This document shows, in pieces, positions 8,339 through 16,692 of a DNA stretch of 32,683 bases. A program made the position numbers and the translations under genes. The notes below the pieces were generated by a model. The model was not told the DNA's origin, ran no database searches, and worked only from the letters and a program-made list of their open reading frames with translations. The stretch comes from Syntrophus aciditrophicus (GTDB taxonomy: Bacteria; Desulfobacterota; Syntrophia; Syntrophales; UBA5619), in contig DYTH01000010.1 in NCBI GenBank assembly GCA_020726025.1, positions 1 through 32,683 of the forward strand. The letters are read 5' to 3'. Each line of letters opens with the position of its first letter. The first letter of the stretch is position 1.

Positions 8339-9435
8339 AAACTGTTTCCCATTCACGCCCGTCGATCGACGAAAATGAAATCGCTGCGGTTTCCGCTGTT
8401 TTGCGCTCCGGACAGATAGCCCAGGGGGTGCAGGTGGCGGCCTTCGAGAGGGCGCTGGCGGGACTTGTCGGCGTGCGTGGAGGCGTTGCGGTCAGTTCCG
8501 GGGTTGCGGCGCTCCATCTGAGCCTCCTCGCCCTTGGCGTGCAGGAAGGCGACGAGGTTGTGATGCCGGCTTTTGTCTGCACGGCGCTTCTGCATGCCGT
8601 TCGCTTTGTCCGCGCCGTGCCGGTTTTTGCCGATATCAGCCGCGAGACCTTCACGATCGATTACCGTGATGTAAAGAGGCGCCTGACGAAAAAAACAAGG
8701 GCAATGATCGTTCCGCACATGTTTGGACTTCCCGCCGATATGCGCGAGCTTGTCGCCTTTGGCGTGCCGGTGATCGAGGATTGCGCGCAGGCGCTGGGGA
8801 GCGCCTATGAAGGGAAACAGGCAGGCAGTCTCGGGGCGCTTTCCGTGTTTTCATTTTACGCGACCAAGGTGATCTGTACCGGCGAGGGGGGCATGGTCGC
8901 AAGTAACGACAGAGAATTACTGTCCAGAATTGAAGACTTGCGCGATTATGATGAAAAGGAGGACACAGGGCTGCACTTCAACTGCAAGCTGACGGAGATG
9001 CAGGCGGCGATGGGGCTTGTCCAGTTGAAAAAGCTGCCCGAATTTATCGCCCGCCGCAGGGAAATAGCGGGAAAATATGAGGACGCCCTTCAAAAATATC
9101 AGGTTATACTTCCCTCTTGTCCAGAGAATCGCGAGCATATCTATTTTCGCTATCCGATCAGGACAAAGAGCGCGCGAAAGCTGATTGAAGCCGGTCTGAC
9201 CGGTCGTATCGCCTATCGGCGGCCTGTTTTCAAACCCCTCCACCAGTATACGGCCCTCCACCAGCATACTGCCCTCCACCAGCATACTGGTGGTTACTCG
9301 CTGCCCGAAACAGACGCGGCGTTTGAAGAAACGGTTTCGATTCCCCTCTACCCGGCGCTCGCCAACGGGGAAGTTGAACAAGTCTTGCAGGACCTGACGT
9401 CGGCGCTGGAAGTGCAACGGGGAATCATTTTATGA
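8335..9435 (+). CDS. DegT/DnrJ/EryC1/StrS family PLP-dependent aminotransferase
   Basis: PVIEDCAQALGSAYEGKQAGSLGALSVFSFYATKVICTGEGGMV contains the PLP-Lys region. ATGA overlap with the previous gene. Confidence 0.93.
   Translation: MKTVSHSRPSIDENEIAAVSAVLRSGQIAQGVQVAAFERALAGLVGVRGGVAVSSGVAALHLSLLALGVQEGDEVVMPAFVCTALLHAVRFVRAVPVFADISRETFTIDYRDVKRRLTKKTRAMIVPHMFGLPADMRELVAFGVPVIEDCAQALGSAYEGKQAGSLGALSVFSFYATKVICTGEGGMVASNDRELLSRIEDLRDYDEKEDTGLHFNCKLTEMQAAMGLVQLKKLPEFIARRREIAGKYEDALQKYQVILPSCPENREHIYFRYPIRTKSARKLIEAGLTGRIAYRRPVFKPLHQYTALHQHTALHQHTGGYSLPETDAAFEETVSIPLYPALANGEVEQVLQDLTSALEVQRGIIL
9238..9291 (+). repeat. In-frame 18-bp tandem repeat, 3 units, inside the aminotransferase CDS
   Basis: CTCCACCAGTATACGGCC / CTCCACCAGCATACTGCC / CTCCACCAGCATACTGGT, encoding LHQYTA-LHQHTA-LHQHTG. 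Confidence 0.95.
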
Positions 9436-10592
9436 GTGCATTCAATAACAAAGAATTCCAGCATAATCGTTTTCTGCGTGTGTATCTGACGGCGGCGGCG
9501 ATCGTTTTTATTGCGTTATGGATTTTTCCGGTTCGTCGCCTGTTTTTTGAAAGCGGCGTCCGCTGGTTCTACATCCTGCTTTTTGCCTCCTCCTCGTCCG
9601 CCCTTTTAACGCCGCTTATGATTGCCATTGCCAAAAGGGCGGGCATTGTTGACAATCCCGGCGGTCGAAAGATACACGCCACGGCAACCCCTCTTCTGGG
9701 CGGCGTGGCGATCGTTGTCTCGTTCATTGCGGCCCTGATGTCGAACATGATCCTTGACCGCGCTGAAATAGCGATTATGGCATGCGGTTTTGTCGTCGCC
9801 TTGATAAGTCTCGCGGACGACTGGAAAAATATCCGCGCCTCGTACAAGCTGGCCGTACAGGTTATTGCTGCCGTAGTTCTTGTCATCTTCGGTGTTTCGC
9901 TGGATATTTTCCCGATTCATACGCTCTGGGGCTCTTTTCTGAACGGCGCCGTGTCCGTGCTGTGGGTAGTCGGGTTGACCAACGCGATGAATTTCATTGA
10001 CGGGATGGACGGTCTGGCGACGGGCGTATGCATGGTGATTGCGGGATTTCTGGCGATCGCGGCCTACCAGACCAGTCAGCCGTTCATGGGATGGATCGCG
10101 ATGGGGATGCTGGGGAGCTGCCTCGGTTTTCTGCCGTTCAATTTTGGTTTGAAAAGACCCGCCACCATCTTTCTGGGAGACGCGGGCAGCGCCTTCATGG
10201 GATTTGTGCTTGCAGCGCTGGCTATCAAGGCCGACTGGGCGGACAACAACCCGATCGTTTCTTTCGTCACGCCGATTTTGATCTTCTGGGTTCTGATCTA
10301 CGACATGGCCTACATAACAGTGGAGCGAATCGTCACCGGAAAGGTCAAAAATTTCCGTGAATGGATAGACTACGTCGGCACCGACCACATACACCACAGA
10401 ATTTTCGCCATTTTGCAGGATAAACGCAGAACGGTATTTTTTATCCTCTTTTTGAGCGTTACCCTTGGCATAAACGCTCTCATCCTGAGGAACGCCCGCA
10501 CGATAGACGGCATCCTGACCGTGGTGCAGGCATTCTTCATCACCGTCATTGTCTCGATTCTTGAGTATTTCGGGAAAAAAACAAAAAAATGA
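9432..10592 (+). CDS. MraY/WecA-like undecaprenyl-phosphate sugar-1-phosphate transferase
   Basis: VDNPGGRKIHATATPLLGG, DDWKN, NAMNFIDGMDGLA, FLGDAGS and DHIHHR motifs; many hydrophobic segments. ATGA overlap with the aminotransferase gene. Confidence 0.93.
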   Translation: MSAFNNKEFQHNRFLRVYLTAAAIVFIALWIFPVRRLFFESGVRWFYILLFASSSSALLTPLMIAIAKRAGIVDNPGGRKIHATATPLLGGVAIVVSFIAALMSNMILDRAEIAIMACGFVVALISLADDWKNIRASYKLAVQVIAAVVLVIFGVSLDIFPIHTLWGSFLNGAVSVLWVVGLTNAMNFIDGMDGLATGVCMVIAGFLAIAAYQTSQPFMGWIAMGMLGSCLGFLPFNFGLKRPATIFLGDAGSAFMGFVLAALAIKADWADNNPIVSFVTPILIFWVLIYDMAYITVERIVTGKVKNFREWIDYVGTDHIHHRIFAILQDKRRTVFFILFLSVTLGINALILRNARTIDGILTVVQAFFITVIVSILEYFGKKTKK

Positions 10593-10599
10593 CGGTAAC

Positions 10600-10926
10600 T
10601 TACAACTTTTCCTCAACCGACCTGATTTTCCCCTCCAGCCTGTTTTTGGCCCCCGCCCGGTAGTCCATCTGGAGCGTCATGTAGATGCGCTCCGAATCGC
10701 CTTTGAGTTCCTGAAAGCATTTTTCGACCACCCCCATCACCTCTGCCCAGGCGCTGCCCTCGATGGCGGTGCTCATCGGCCCCAGCTTGTACGGAAGCCC
10801 GCTTTCCTGGATAATGCGAATGGATTTGGCGACATAGGGGCTGACGCTTGTTCCCTTGTCGGTTGGAAAAATAGAAAAGTGAATCAGAACGCTCATTTTG
10901 ACTCCCGGATTTGTTAAATGTGCCAC
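10600..10926 (-). CDS. MTH1187 / UPF0045-type thiamine-binding protein
   Basis: MSVLIHFSIFPTDKGTSVSPYVAKSIRIIQESGLPYKLGPMSTAIEG (probable start at the internal Met); family signature GPMSTAIEG. Confidence 0.85.
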   Translation of the reverse strand: MAHLTNPGVKMSVLIHFSIFPTDKGTSVSPYVAKSIRIIQESGLPYKLGPMSTAIEGSAWAEVMGVVEKCFQELKGDSERIYMTLQMDYRAGAKNRLEGKIRSVEEKL

Positions 10927-10950
10927 GCTGTTTTGTACGCCATCCTGTTT

Positions 10951-10985
10951 CCCCGCCCCCTGCGTGATGGGGTCAATGGGCGGGG
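10951..10985 (-). terminator. GC-rich hairpin downstream of the TlpA-like gene
   Basis: CCCCGCCC (10951-10958) pairs with GGGCGGGG (10978-10985), immediately 3' of the minus-strand gene ending at 11005. No clear U-run. Confidence 0.45.
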
Positions 10986-11004
10986 GGGATGTGCCGAGGG
11001 GTTG

Positions 11005-11517
11005 CTATGGCTTTTTTTTCAAAATCGCATTGAGGATCGGCTCAATCTCCTGACACTGATGGCAGAGAATGTAGCCCTTCTGGTCAACAAGCACCAGCGA
11101 AGGAACGCCCCTGATCTCGTAAATCCCGCTCACGATTCCTGTTTCGTCGAGCAGCACCCGGTAGGGAAGTCCATAGCGTGTGGAAAATTTGGACATTTTC
11201 ACCTGCGACTCCTGAACCCCGACATTGACGATTTCCAGCCCCCTCGCTGCGTATGCTGAGTAGAGTTGTTTGAAATAGGGGATTTCGCTTTTACAGGAAG
11301 AGCACCAGGTGGTGCTGAAGATGATCATGACCGGCTTCTTGCCTTTATAGTCGCTCAAACGAAACGTTTTTCCGTTTAAATCCTTCAGGATGAAATCAGG
11401 CGCCTTGACGGCGCTGATTGGAGTCTTGCTCGACAGAACGTCCGTCGCAAGCAGAAAAAGCGAGAGGATCAAAGCTATCGCGGCAAAGGCCGCCTTTTTG
11501 CGGTTCAACATAAACAT
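11005..11517 (-). CDS. TlpA-like thiol-disulfide oxidoreductase
   Basis: Signal-anchor N-terminus, DFILKDLNGKTFRLSDYKGKKPVMIIFSTTWCSSCKSEIP (CxxC), and GVPSLVLVDQKG. Confidence 0.9.
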   Translation of the reverse strand: MFMLNRKKAAFAAIALILSLFLLATDVLSSKTPISAVKAPDFILKDLNGKTFRLSDYKGKKPVMIIFSTTWCSSCKSEIPYFKQLYSAYAARGLEIVNVGVQESQVKMSKFSTRYGLPYRVLLDETGIVSGIYEIRGVPSLVLVDQKGYILCHQCQEIEPILNAILKKKP

Positions 11518-11538
11518 TTTTCTCCTTTTTACAAGTAT

Positions 11539-11659
11539 GAGCCAATTGCAAAACTAAACTAATCCGTCGCCCCGGCGAAAGCCGGGGCCCAGAAGATCTT
11601 GAAAATACTGGATACCGTCTTTCGACGGTATGACGCACAGGGACTTTTGCAATTGGCTC
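11539..11659 (-). repeat. Complete 121-bp family-B MITE-like element between ccdA and tlpA
   Basis: TIRs GAGCCAATTGCAAAA / TTTTGCAATTGGCTC. Flanking GTAT at 11535-11538 and 11660-11663. Confidence 0.9.
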
Positions 11660-11669
11660 GTATGTATCA

Positions 11670-12386
11670 TTAAAGCCAGAGCATACCGACATTTACCAGA
11701 AAATATTCGCCCGTGGCAAGCAGAATCCACCCGAAGGCCTTGCTGATCCGGACCATCCAGGCGCCTGACCTGGGGATCGCCGACAGCAGGCCCGCGAAGG
11801 TGCCGACCAGAATCAGCAGGGTACCCATGCCGAGCGCGAAGACGAACATCAAGCCGGCGGCGAGAGGTACATTCTGTCGGGTTGCCGCGTAGCCGAGAAC
11901 GACGGCCAGGGCCGGCGCCGTGCAGGGGCCCATGACCATTCCCGATGCCGCCCCCACTAAAAAACTGCCGACGATGTCCTTTGATTTCGATCCGCTTTGC
12001 TTTCTTGAGATGAAATCCGGCGTTCTGATCGAAAACGAAAAGACGCCGAGCATGGATAACCCCATGAGAATGCAGACATTGCCAATGACGAGGTATGTCC
12101 ATGGGTTTGTCTGAATCTGTCCGAACAGTTTGCCGGAAAGTGCGGCAATGGCGCCAAGCGCCGTGTAGGTGACGGCCATCCCGACTACGTAGATGATGGA
12201 CAGGACGAATCCCCGTGACTTTGACCCGGCCCCGCGGGCGCCGATGCAGGCAAGGGTGATCGGGACCACCGGGTATATGCAGGGGGTGAAGCTTACCAGC
12301 ACCCCGGCTAAGTAAACAGCCAGAAACGAGAGGCCAAGAGACCCCTGTAAATATCCCGCAAGACCGTTAATGAAATTTTCTACCAT
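11670..12386 (-). CDS. ccdA: CcdA-type cytochrome c biogenesis / thiol-disulfide transmembrane protein
   Basis: YLAGVLVSFTPCIYPVVPITLACIGA and GMVMGPCTAPALAVVLGYAA, with the paired proline-flanked Cys of the DsbD/CcdA family; about six hydrophobic segments. Confidence 0.9.
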   Translation of the reverse strand: MVENFINGLAGYLQGSLGLSFLAVYLAGVLVSFTPCIYPVVPITLACIGARGAGSKSRGFVLSIIYVVGMAVTYTALGAIAALSGKLFGQIQTNPWTYLVIGNVCILMGLSMLGVFSFSIRTPDFISRKQSGSKSKDIVGSFLVGAASGMVMGPCTAPALAVVLGYAATRQNVPLAAGLMFVFALGMGTLLILVGTFAGLLSAIPRSGAWMVRISKAFGWILLATGEYFLVNVGMLWL

Positions 12387-12512
12387 GGTTTCCTCTTTGC
12401 ACCCTCATCGGAATTCCGGCGCGCTTATCCCGCAGATGTCTGCATTGACCCGTTATGCTCGCCCACTCGGGCCTGTCCATTTTATAACACCGGCAAACGG
12501 CAGAATCATGTT

Positions 12513-12646
12513 TGATGGTCTCGTCAAAAGTCGATTTTGTCCCCTTTTGTCATTCCGTGCTTGACACGGAATCCAGTGAATTTAGTCACTTATGGATTCC
12601 GGCTTTCGCCGGAATGACGGTTTTTGGACTTTTGACGAGTTCATCA
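12513..12646 (+). repeat. Complete 134-bp family-A MITE-like element
   Basis: TIRs TGATGGTCTCGTCAAAAGTC / GACTTTTGACGAGTTCATCA. Flanking TGTT at 12509-12512 and 12647-12650. Confidence 0.92.
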
Positions 12647-12739
12647 TGTTTGTGTCACTCACAACGGCATAGCCAGTTGGCCGCTGATCCACCCGGTATT
12701 TCACGCGCTAAAGACGTAACGCTAACGTTTTCAATTAGT

Positions 12740-12946
12740 TTAGTGATGATGGGCGCGCAGCGCTACAAGGCAATCCACGGATTCACGCAGCTTTTGAGCG
12801 GCGCTTTTCAACGTGTCTGCGATGTCTTTTCCGTCTTCAAGGTCCTTGATTTTCTCCGCCCATGCCTCATAATCGGCGGCGTGTTCCTGCTCGTGTTCGA
12901 TCCAGTGTTCGATAAGATGCTGCACCTTCTCTAAATCATTCATCAT
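12740..12946 (-). CDS. Small His/Glu-rich hypothetical protein
   Basis: 68 aa, MMNDLEKVQHLIEHWIEHEQEHAADYEAWAEKIKDLEDGKDIADTLKSAAQKLRESVDCLVALRAHHH. The minus-strand upstream region contains GGATGAATGATG. Confidence 0.6.
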   Translation of the reverse strand: MMNDLEKVQHLIEHWIEHEQEHAADYEAWAEKIKDLEDGKDIADTLKSAAQKLRESVDCLVALRAHHH

Positions 12947-13042
12947 TCATCCTTTCCGTCTTTCAGGGAACTTATCTCGTTCACGCTGATTTGTCAAGGT
13001 TCCGCGCAAGACAAAAGCGTGCAATGCAGCGATATAAAAAAC

Positions 13043-13071
13043 TTGACAGAGGCACGGCCATTCAATATACG
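13043..13071 (+). promoter_or_regulatory. Sigma70-type promoter candidate upstream of the HAD/ECH fusion gene
   Basis: TTGACA (13043-13048), 17-bp spacer, TATACG (13066-13071). Confidence 0.5.
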
Positions 13072-13186
13072 CACCATCAGCCATTTTCACAAAACGTTCC
13101 ACGCCCCGCACAGACGACGCGAAGGGTCGGCATGGCCCCCGGCATCACAAAGTGTGAGGCCGCTATAAAATAACGGGAGGAATTTC

Positions 13187-15166
13187 ATGGAGATCAAGAC
13201 AGTGGTAGTTCTCGGGGCCGGGGCTATGGGGCACGGCATTGCGCAGGTATCGGCGATGGCCGGCTACACGGTTATCCTGCGCGACATCAATGATGAGTTT
13301 GTGCAGAGGGGTTATTCCAGGATCAAGGAAGACCTGGAGCGGCGGGTAAAGAAAGGCCGGATGTCGGAAGAGGAAAAAAACGCGATCATGGGCAGGATCA
13401 CCCCGATTGTCGATATGCAGGAGGCTGTGAAAGACGCCGATGTCATCGTGGAGGCCGTGCCTGAGATCATGAAGCTCAAACACGAGGTGTTTGGCGAGGT
13501 GGTCAAATTTTGCCCCAAACATACGGTGTTTGCGACGAATACATCTTCTTTAAGTATTACGGATATTTCCAGCGTGCTTGACGAACCCGGCAGGATGGTG
13601 GGGCTCCATTTCTTCAATCCGGTTCCAGTCATGAAACTTGTCGAAATCATCTACGGAAACAAAACCGACGAAAAATCGGTGCAGGTCATCGAGGCCTTCG
13701 TGCAAAAGATCGGGAAAACAGCGATTTATGTAAGAAAGGATGTCCCCGGTTTCGTCGTCAACCGGATTTTCGTCCCGTTTGCCAACGAGGCGGCCTGGGT
13801 TCTGCACTACGGCGAGGTTGCCGCTCCCCATGAGATCGACGCCTCCGTGAAATACAGGCTGGGGCTGCCGATGGGCATGCTGGAGCTGCTGGACACGCTG
13901 GGCAACGGCGCAATCGACGTCCAGTACCACGTCAGCAAATACTTCGAGGAGACGATCGGCGCCTCGTGGGGGCCGCCGACCAATCTGGCCGAGCTTTTCA
14001 AGGCCAGCCAGTTGGGGAAAAAGAGCAAAAAAGGATTCTACGACTGGTCCGACCCGGCGAAAAAGCTCGAACTTTCACTGAAGGCCGGGCGGGGGATCGA
14101 TCCGCTCCGCGTGATTGTGATTGCGATCAATGAGGCGGCCAACCTGCTGGTTGACCAGGTGGCGACCCGTGAGGACATCGACACAGGCGTACTTCTGGGA
14201 CTGGGCTTTCCCAGGGGGATCCTGCGGATGGCCGATGATATCGGCATTGACGTCATCGTGAACGAACTCGACAGACTCTACGAAAAATACCACGAAGACC
14301 GGTACAAGGCATCGCCGCTTCTGGTCGGGATGGCCAAAGAGGAAAAAACCGGAAGAAGGGCGGGGCAGGGATTCTACGCCGCCCGCGAATTTGAAAACAT
14401 CCGGTTTTCGGTCAACGATAAGCATGTGGCGATTCTTACCCTGAACCGCCCGCAGCGGGCAAACGCGCTGAACAACGCGTTTCTCGACGAGATCAACCAC
14501 GTCCTCGATGCCGTCGAGCGCGATCCCGACGTACGGTGTCTCGTCATTACCGGTGCAGGAAAAAATTTCAGCGCCGGCGCCGACATGAACGGTTTTGCCT
14601 CGGGACGTTCCGATGATCTGCTGCAGATATGCACCCTGGGGCATGACGTCTTCACCCGGTTTGAAACCTTCCCCAAGCCGGTGATCGCGGCAATCAACGG
14701 GCCGGCAATGGGCGGCGGGTTTGAGCTGGCCCTGGCCTGCGATATCCGGATCATGAGCAGCAAGGCCTTTGCCCAGCTCCCGGAGGTTAATCTGGGCCTT
14801 TTCCCCGGCTGGGGCGGCACCCAGAGACTTCCCCGCCTGATCGGCATGGGGAAGGCGAAGCAGATTGTCCTGCTTGCGGAAAAAATCGACGCGCAGAAGG
14901 CGCTGGAGTACGGGCTTGTCAATTTTGTGGCCGAGCCCGCCGATTTTGACGCCCTGGTCCAGCAGATCGCGGAGAAGCTTGCAAAGGCCAGTCCTCTGGG
15001 GTTGAAGATGGCAAAGACGGTGATGCATTACGGCGCGCAGGCCGACCAGCGCACAGGGCTTTACCTCGAGGGGACGGCTGCCGGCGGCGTCTGCACGACG
15101 GATGACATCAGCGAAGGGATAACCGCCTTCATGAACCGCCGCGAGGCCGTTTACAAGGGAAGATAA
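13187..15166 (+). CDS. 3-hydroxyacyl-CoA dehydrogenase / enoyl-CoA hydratase fusion (HAD N-terminal, crotonase C-terminal)
   Basis: VVLGAGAMGHGIAQVSAMAGY (Rossmann), HFFNPVPVMKLVEII and VNRIFVPFANEA (HAD), then VAILTLNRPQRANALN, AGKNFSAGADM, GGGFELALACDIR, PEVNLGLFPGWGGTQRLPR (crotonase). Confidence 0.95.
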   Translation: MEIKTVVVLGAGAMGHGIAQVSAMAGYTVILRDINDEFVQRGYSRIKEDLERRVKKGRMSEEEKNAIMGRITPIVDMQEAVKDADVIVEAVPEIMKLKHEVFGEVVKFCPKHTVFATNTSSLSITDISSVLDEPGRMVGLHFFNPVPVMKLVEIIYGNKTDEKSVQVIEAFVQKIGKTAIYVRKDVPGFVVNRIFVPFANEAAWVLHYGEVAAPHEIDASVKYRLGLPMGMLELLDTLGNGAIDVQYHVSKYFEETIGASWGPPTNLAELFKASQLGKKSKKGFYDWSDPAKKLELSLKAGRGIDPLRVIVIAINEAANLLVDQVATREDIDTGVLLGLGFPRGILRMADDIGIDVIVNELDRLYEKYHEDRYKASPLLVGMAKEEKTGRRAGQGFYAAREFENIRFSVNDKHVAILTLNRPQRANALNNAFLDEINHVLDAVERDPDVRCLVITGAGKNFSAGADMNGFASGRSDDLLQICTLGHDVFTRFETFPKPVIAAINGPAMGGGFELALACDIRIMSSKAFAQLPEVNLGLFPGWGGTQRLPRLIGMGKAKQIVLLAEKIDAQKALEYGLVNFVAEPADFDALVQQIAEKLAKASPLGLKMAKTVMHYGAQADQRTGLYLEGTAAGGVCTTDDISEGITAFMNRREAVYKGR

Positions 15167-15172
15167 CGGCGT

Positions 15173-15571
15173 ATGGAATCGGCCGGTGTTCTGATTTACG
15201 GATATCACAGCGAGGATGCCCGGCGCATCCGGAGCTTTCTGGAGGAAGTTTCCGGGGCGCCCGTTTTCGTAACGGGCGCCTCCGGTCAGAACGAAACACG
15301 GATCATCGATATTCTGCAGAACACAACCGAAAGCCGTTTTGCCGACGAAGAGCCCAGGATCATGATGCTCCTCGGTTTTTCCGAGGAGCAGATCAACGCC
15401 ATTCTTGGCGGTTTCTCCGTCGGTCTGCAAGGCATTGACCGCCCCATTTTTTGCATGATGACCGCAAACAATCAAAACTGGCCCCTCAAACAACTGCTTG
15501 AGCATCTTGAGGAGGAACGCCGGTACTGGGCCAAAAAGACCCCGCCCGAAAATTCAGAGGGAGATGAATAG
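15173..15571 (+). CDS. DUF3783-type hypothetical protein
   Basis: VLIYGYHSEDARRIRSFLEE, MMLLGFSEEQINAILGGF, and RPIFCMMTANNQNWPLKQLLEHLEEER; starts 4 nt after the preceding stop codon. Confidence 0.7.
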   Translation: MESAGVLIYGYHSEDARRIRSFLEEVSGAPVFVTGASGQNETRIIDILQNTTESRFADEEPRIMMLLGFSEEQINAILGGFSVGLQGIDRPIFCMMTANNQNWPLKQLLEHLEEERRYWAKKTPPENSEGDE

Positions 15572-16321
15572 ATGATCGATAAAGCGGAAAAAATGGAGGA
15601 GCTTGAACGGCAGGAACTGGTGGAGCTTGTGGTGGATTTTCTTCATCGGACGATGGTGCACCACACCCTCTGGTTCAAGGAGGTTGAACATCAGATGGGG
15701 ATGGCCAGGGCGCTCGACGTTCTGGGCGCGGTCTGGGATAAAAGCCGAAAACTGCAGATGAAGAGGCTTGCCGAGGCTCTTGGCTTTGAGCTGGAAAACG
15801 GGGCGCCGAAAACGCTGGCCGCCATGCCGAAGGAAAAGCTGCTCGATCTGGTGGGCGATCTGGGGAAAAACTGGATCGCCAATGATGGAATCTGGTTTCA
15901 GGAGGTCGAAAACCGCGATAATCTCTTTGATGCCAAACGCTGCAACGACTCGTGCTGGACCCGTTTCTCTCCATTCGAGGCATGGTCGATCAAGCGTTTT
16001 CTGAAGCTGTCCGAACATCCGGGGCTCCCGGGACTCAAAAGGGCGCTGGGTTTCAGGCTTTACGCCGGCATCAACGTCCAGACGACGATTGAGGAAGGGC
16101 CGAACAGCCTGTTGTTTCAGATGAACAACTGCCGTGTCCAGGCGGCGCGCAAGAACCGCGGCCTTGCCGATTACCCCTGCAAATCCGCCGGTATTGTGGA
16201 ATACAGCGCCTTCGCCTCCGGGATCGATTCCCGGATTAAAACCACCTGCGTTGCCTGTCCGCCGGATGAGCATCCGCCGGAGTGGTTCTGCGCGTGGCGC
16301 TTTACGATAGACGAGCCCTGA
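15572..16321 (+). CDS. DUF6125-like hypothetical protein
   Basis: 249 aa, starts directly after the previous stop; conserved-looking WFKEVEHQMGMARALDVLGAVWDKSRKLQMKRLAEALG. Family assignment from memory only. Confidence 0.6.
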   Translation: MIDKAEKMEELERQELVELVVDFLHRTMVHHTLWFKEVEHQMGMARALDVLGAVWDKSRKLQMKRLAEALGFELENGAPKTLAAMPKEKLLDLVGDLGKNWIANDGIWFQEVENRDNLFDAKRCNDSCWTRFSPFEAWSIKRFLKLSEHPGLPGLKRALGFRLYAGINVQTTIEEGPNSLLFQMNNCRVQAARKNRGLADYPCKSAGIVEYSAFASGIDSRIKTTCVACPPDEHPPEWFCAWRFTIDEP

Positions 16322-16346
16322 AAAAAGTAAAACGGAACATCATGCG

Positions 16347-16379
16347 TTTACGGCCCCGGCATGAAGTCGGGGCCGTAAA
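16347..16379. terminator. Perfect 12-bp hairpin between convergent genes
   Basis: TTTACGGCCCCG (16347-16358) pairs with CGGGGCCGTAAA (16368-16379), between genes ending at 16321 (+) and 16395 (-). Confidence 0.65.
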
Positions 16380-16394
16380 TCAATCAACTTTACA

Positions 16395-16616
16395 TCACTC
16401 TACTTTGGCCGCCTCTTTGTCCAGCGCCTCGGCCAGCGCATCATAGCCTTTATTTCCGAATTCGGTCACCTGCCAGCGAATGAGCTGCGCATAGGACAAT
16501 CCCTTCGCCTTCAGCCAGTTCTTGTGAACGCTGTTCGTCTGGCCGATGAAGTGCCGCGCCAGATCCAGCGTGTTGGGTGAAATCTTGCGACAACATGGAC
16601 AACGATACTTTGCCAT
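16395..16616 (-). CDS. Small zinc-ribbon/zinc-finger-like protein
   Basis: 73 aa, MAKYRCPCCRKISPNTLDLARHFIGQTNSVHKNWLKAKG (CxxC plus downstream His residues). Confidence 0.6.
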   Translation of the reverse strand: MAKYRCPCCRKISPNTLDLARHFIGQTNSVHKNWLKAKGLSYAQLIRWQVTEFGNKGYDALAEALDKEAAKVE

Positions 16617-16692
16617 CGAAACCCTCCTTATCTCTATCTCTCCGTTATTCTTCCGGAAAATGCATATTTGCCAATCTTTGACCGCTCACCTG

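Noticed and set aside
9238-9291. Short repeat array considered as a CRISPR
   Set aside because: Direct 18-bp units without spacers, inside a coding frame; it is a coding tandem repeat.
12512-12934. 140-aa plus-strand ORF
   Set aside because: Starts inside the family-A element and runs antisense through the small 12740-12946 gene; repeat-derived translation.
14075-15505. 476-aa minus-strand ORF opposite the HAD/ECH fusion
   Set aside because: Shadow ORF of a high-GC coding region; no recognisable motifs, and the plus strand is clearly coding.
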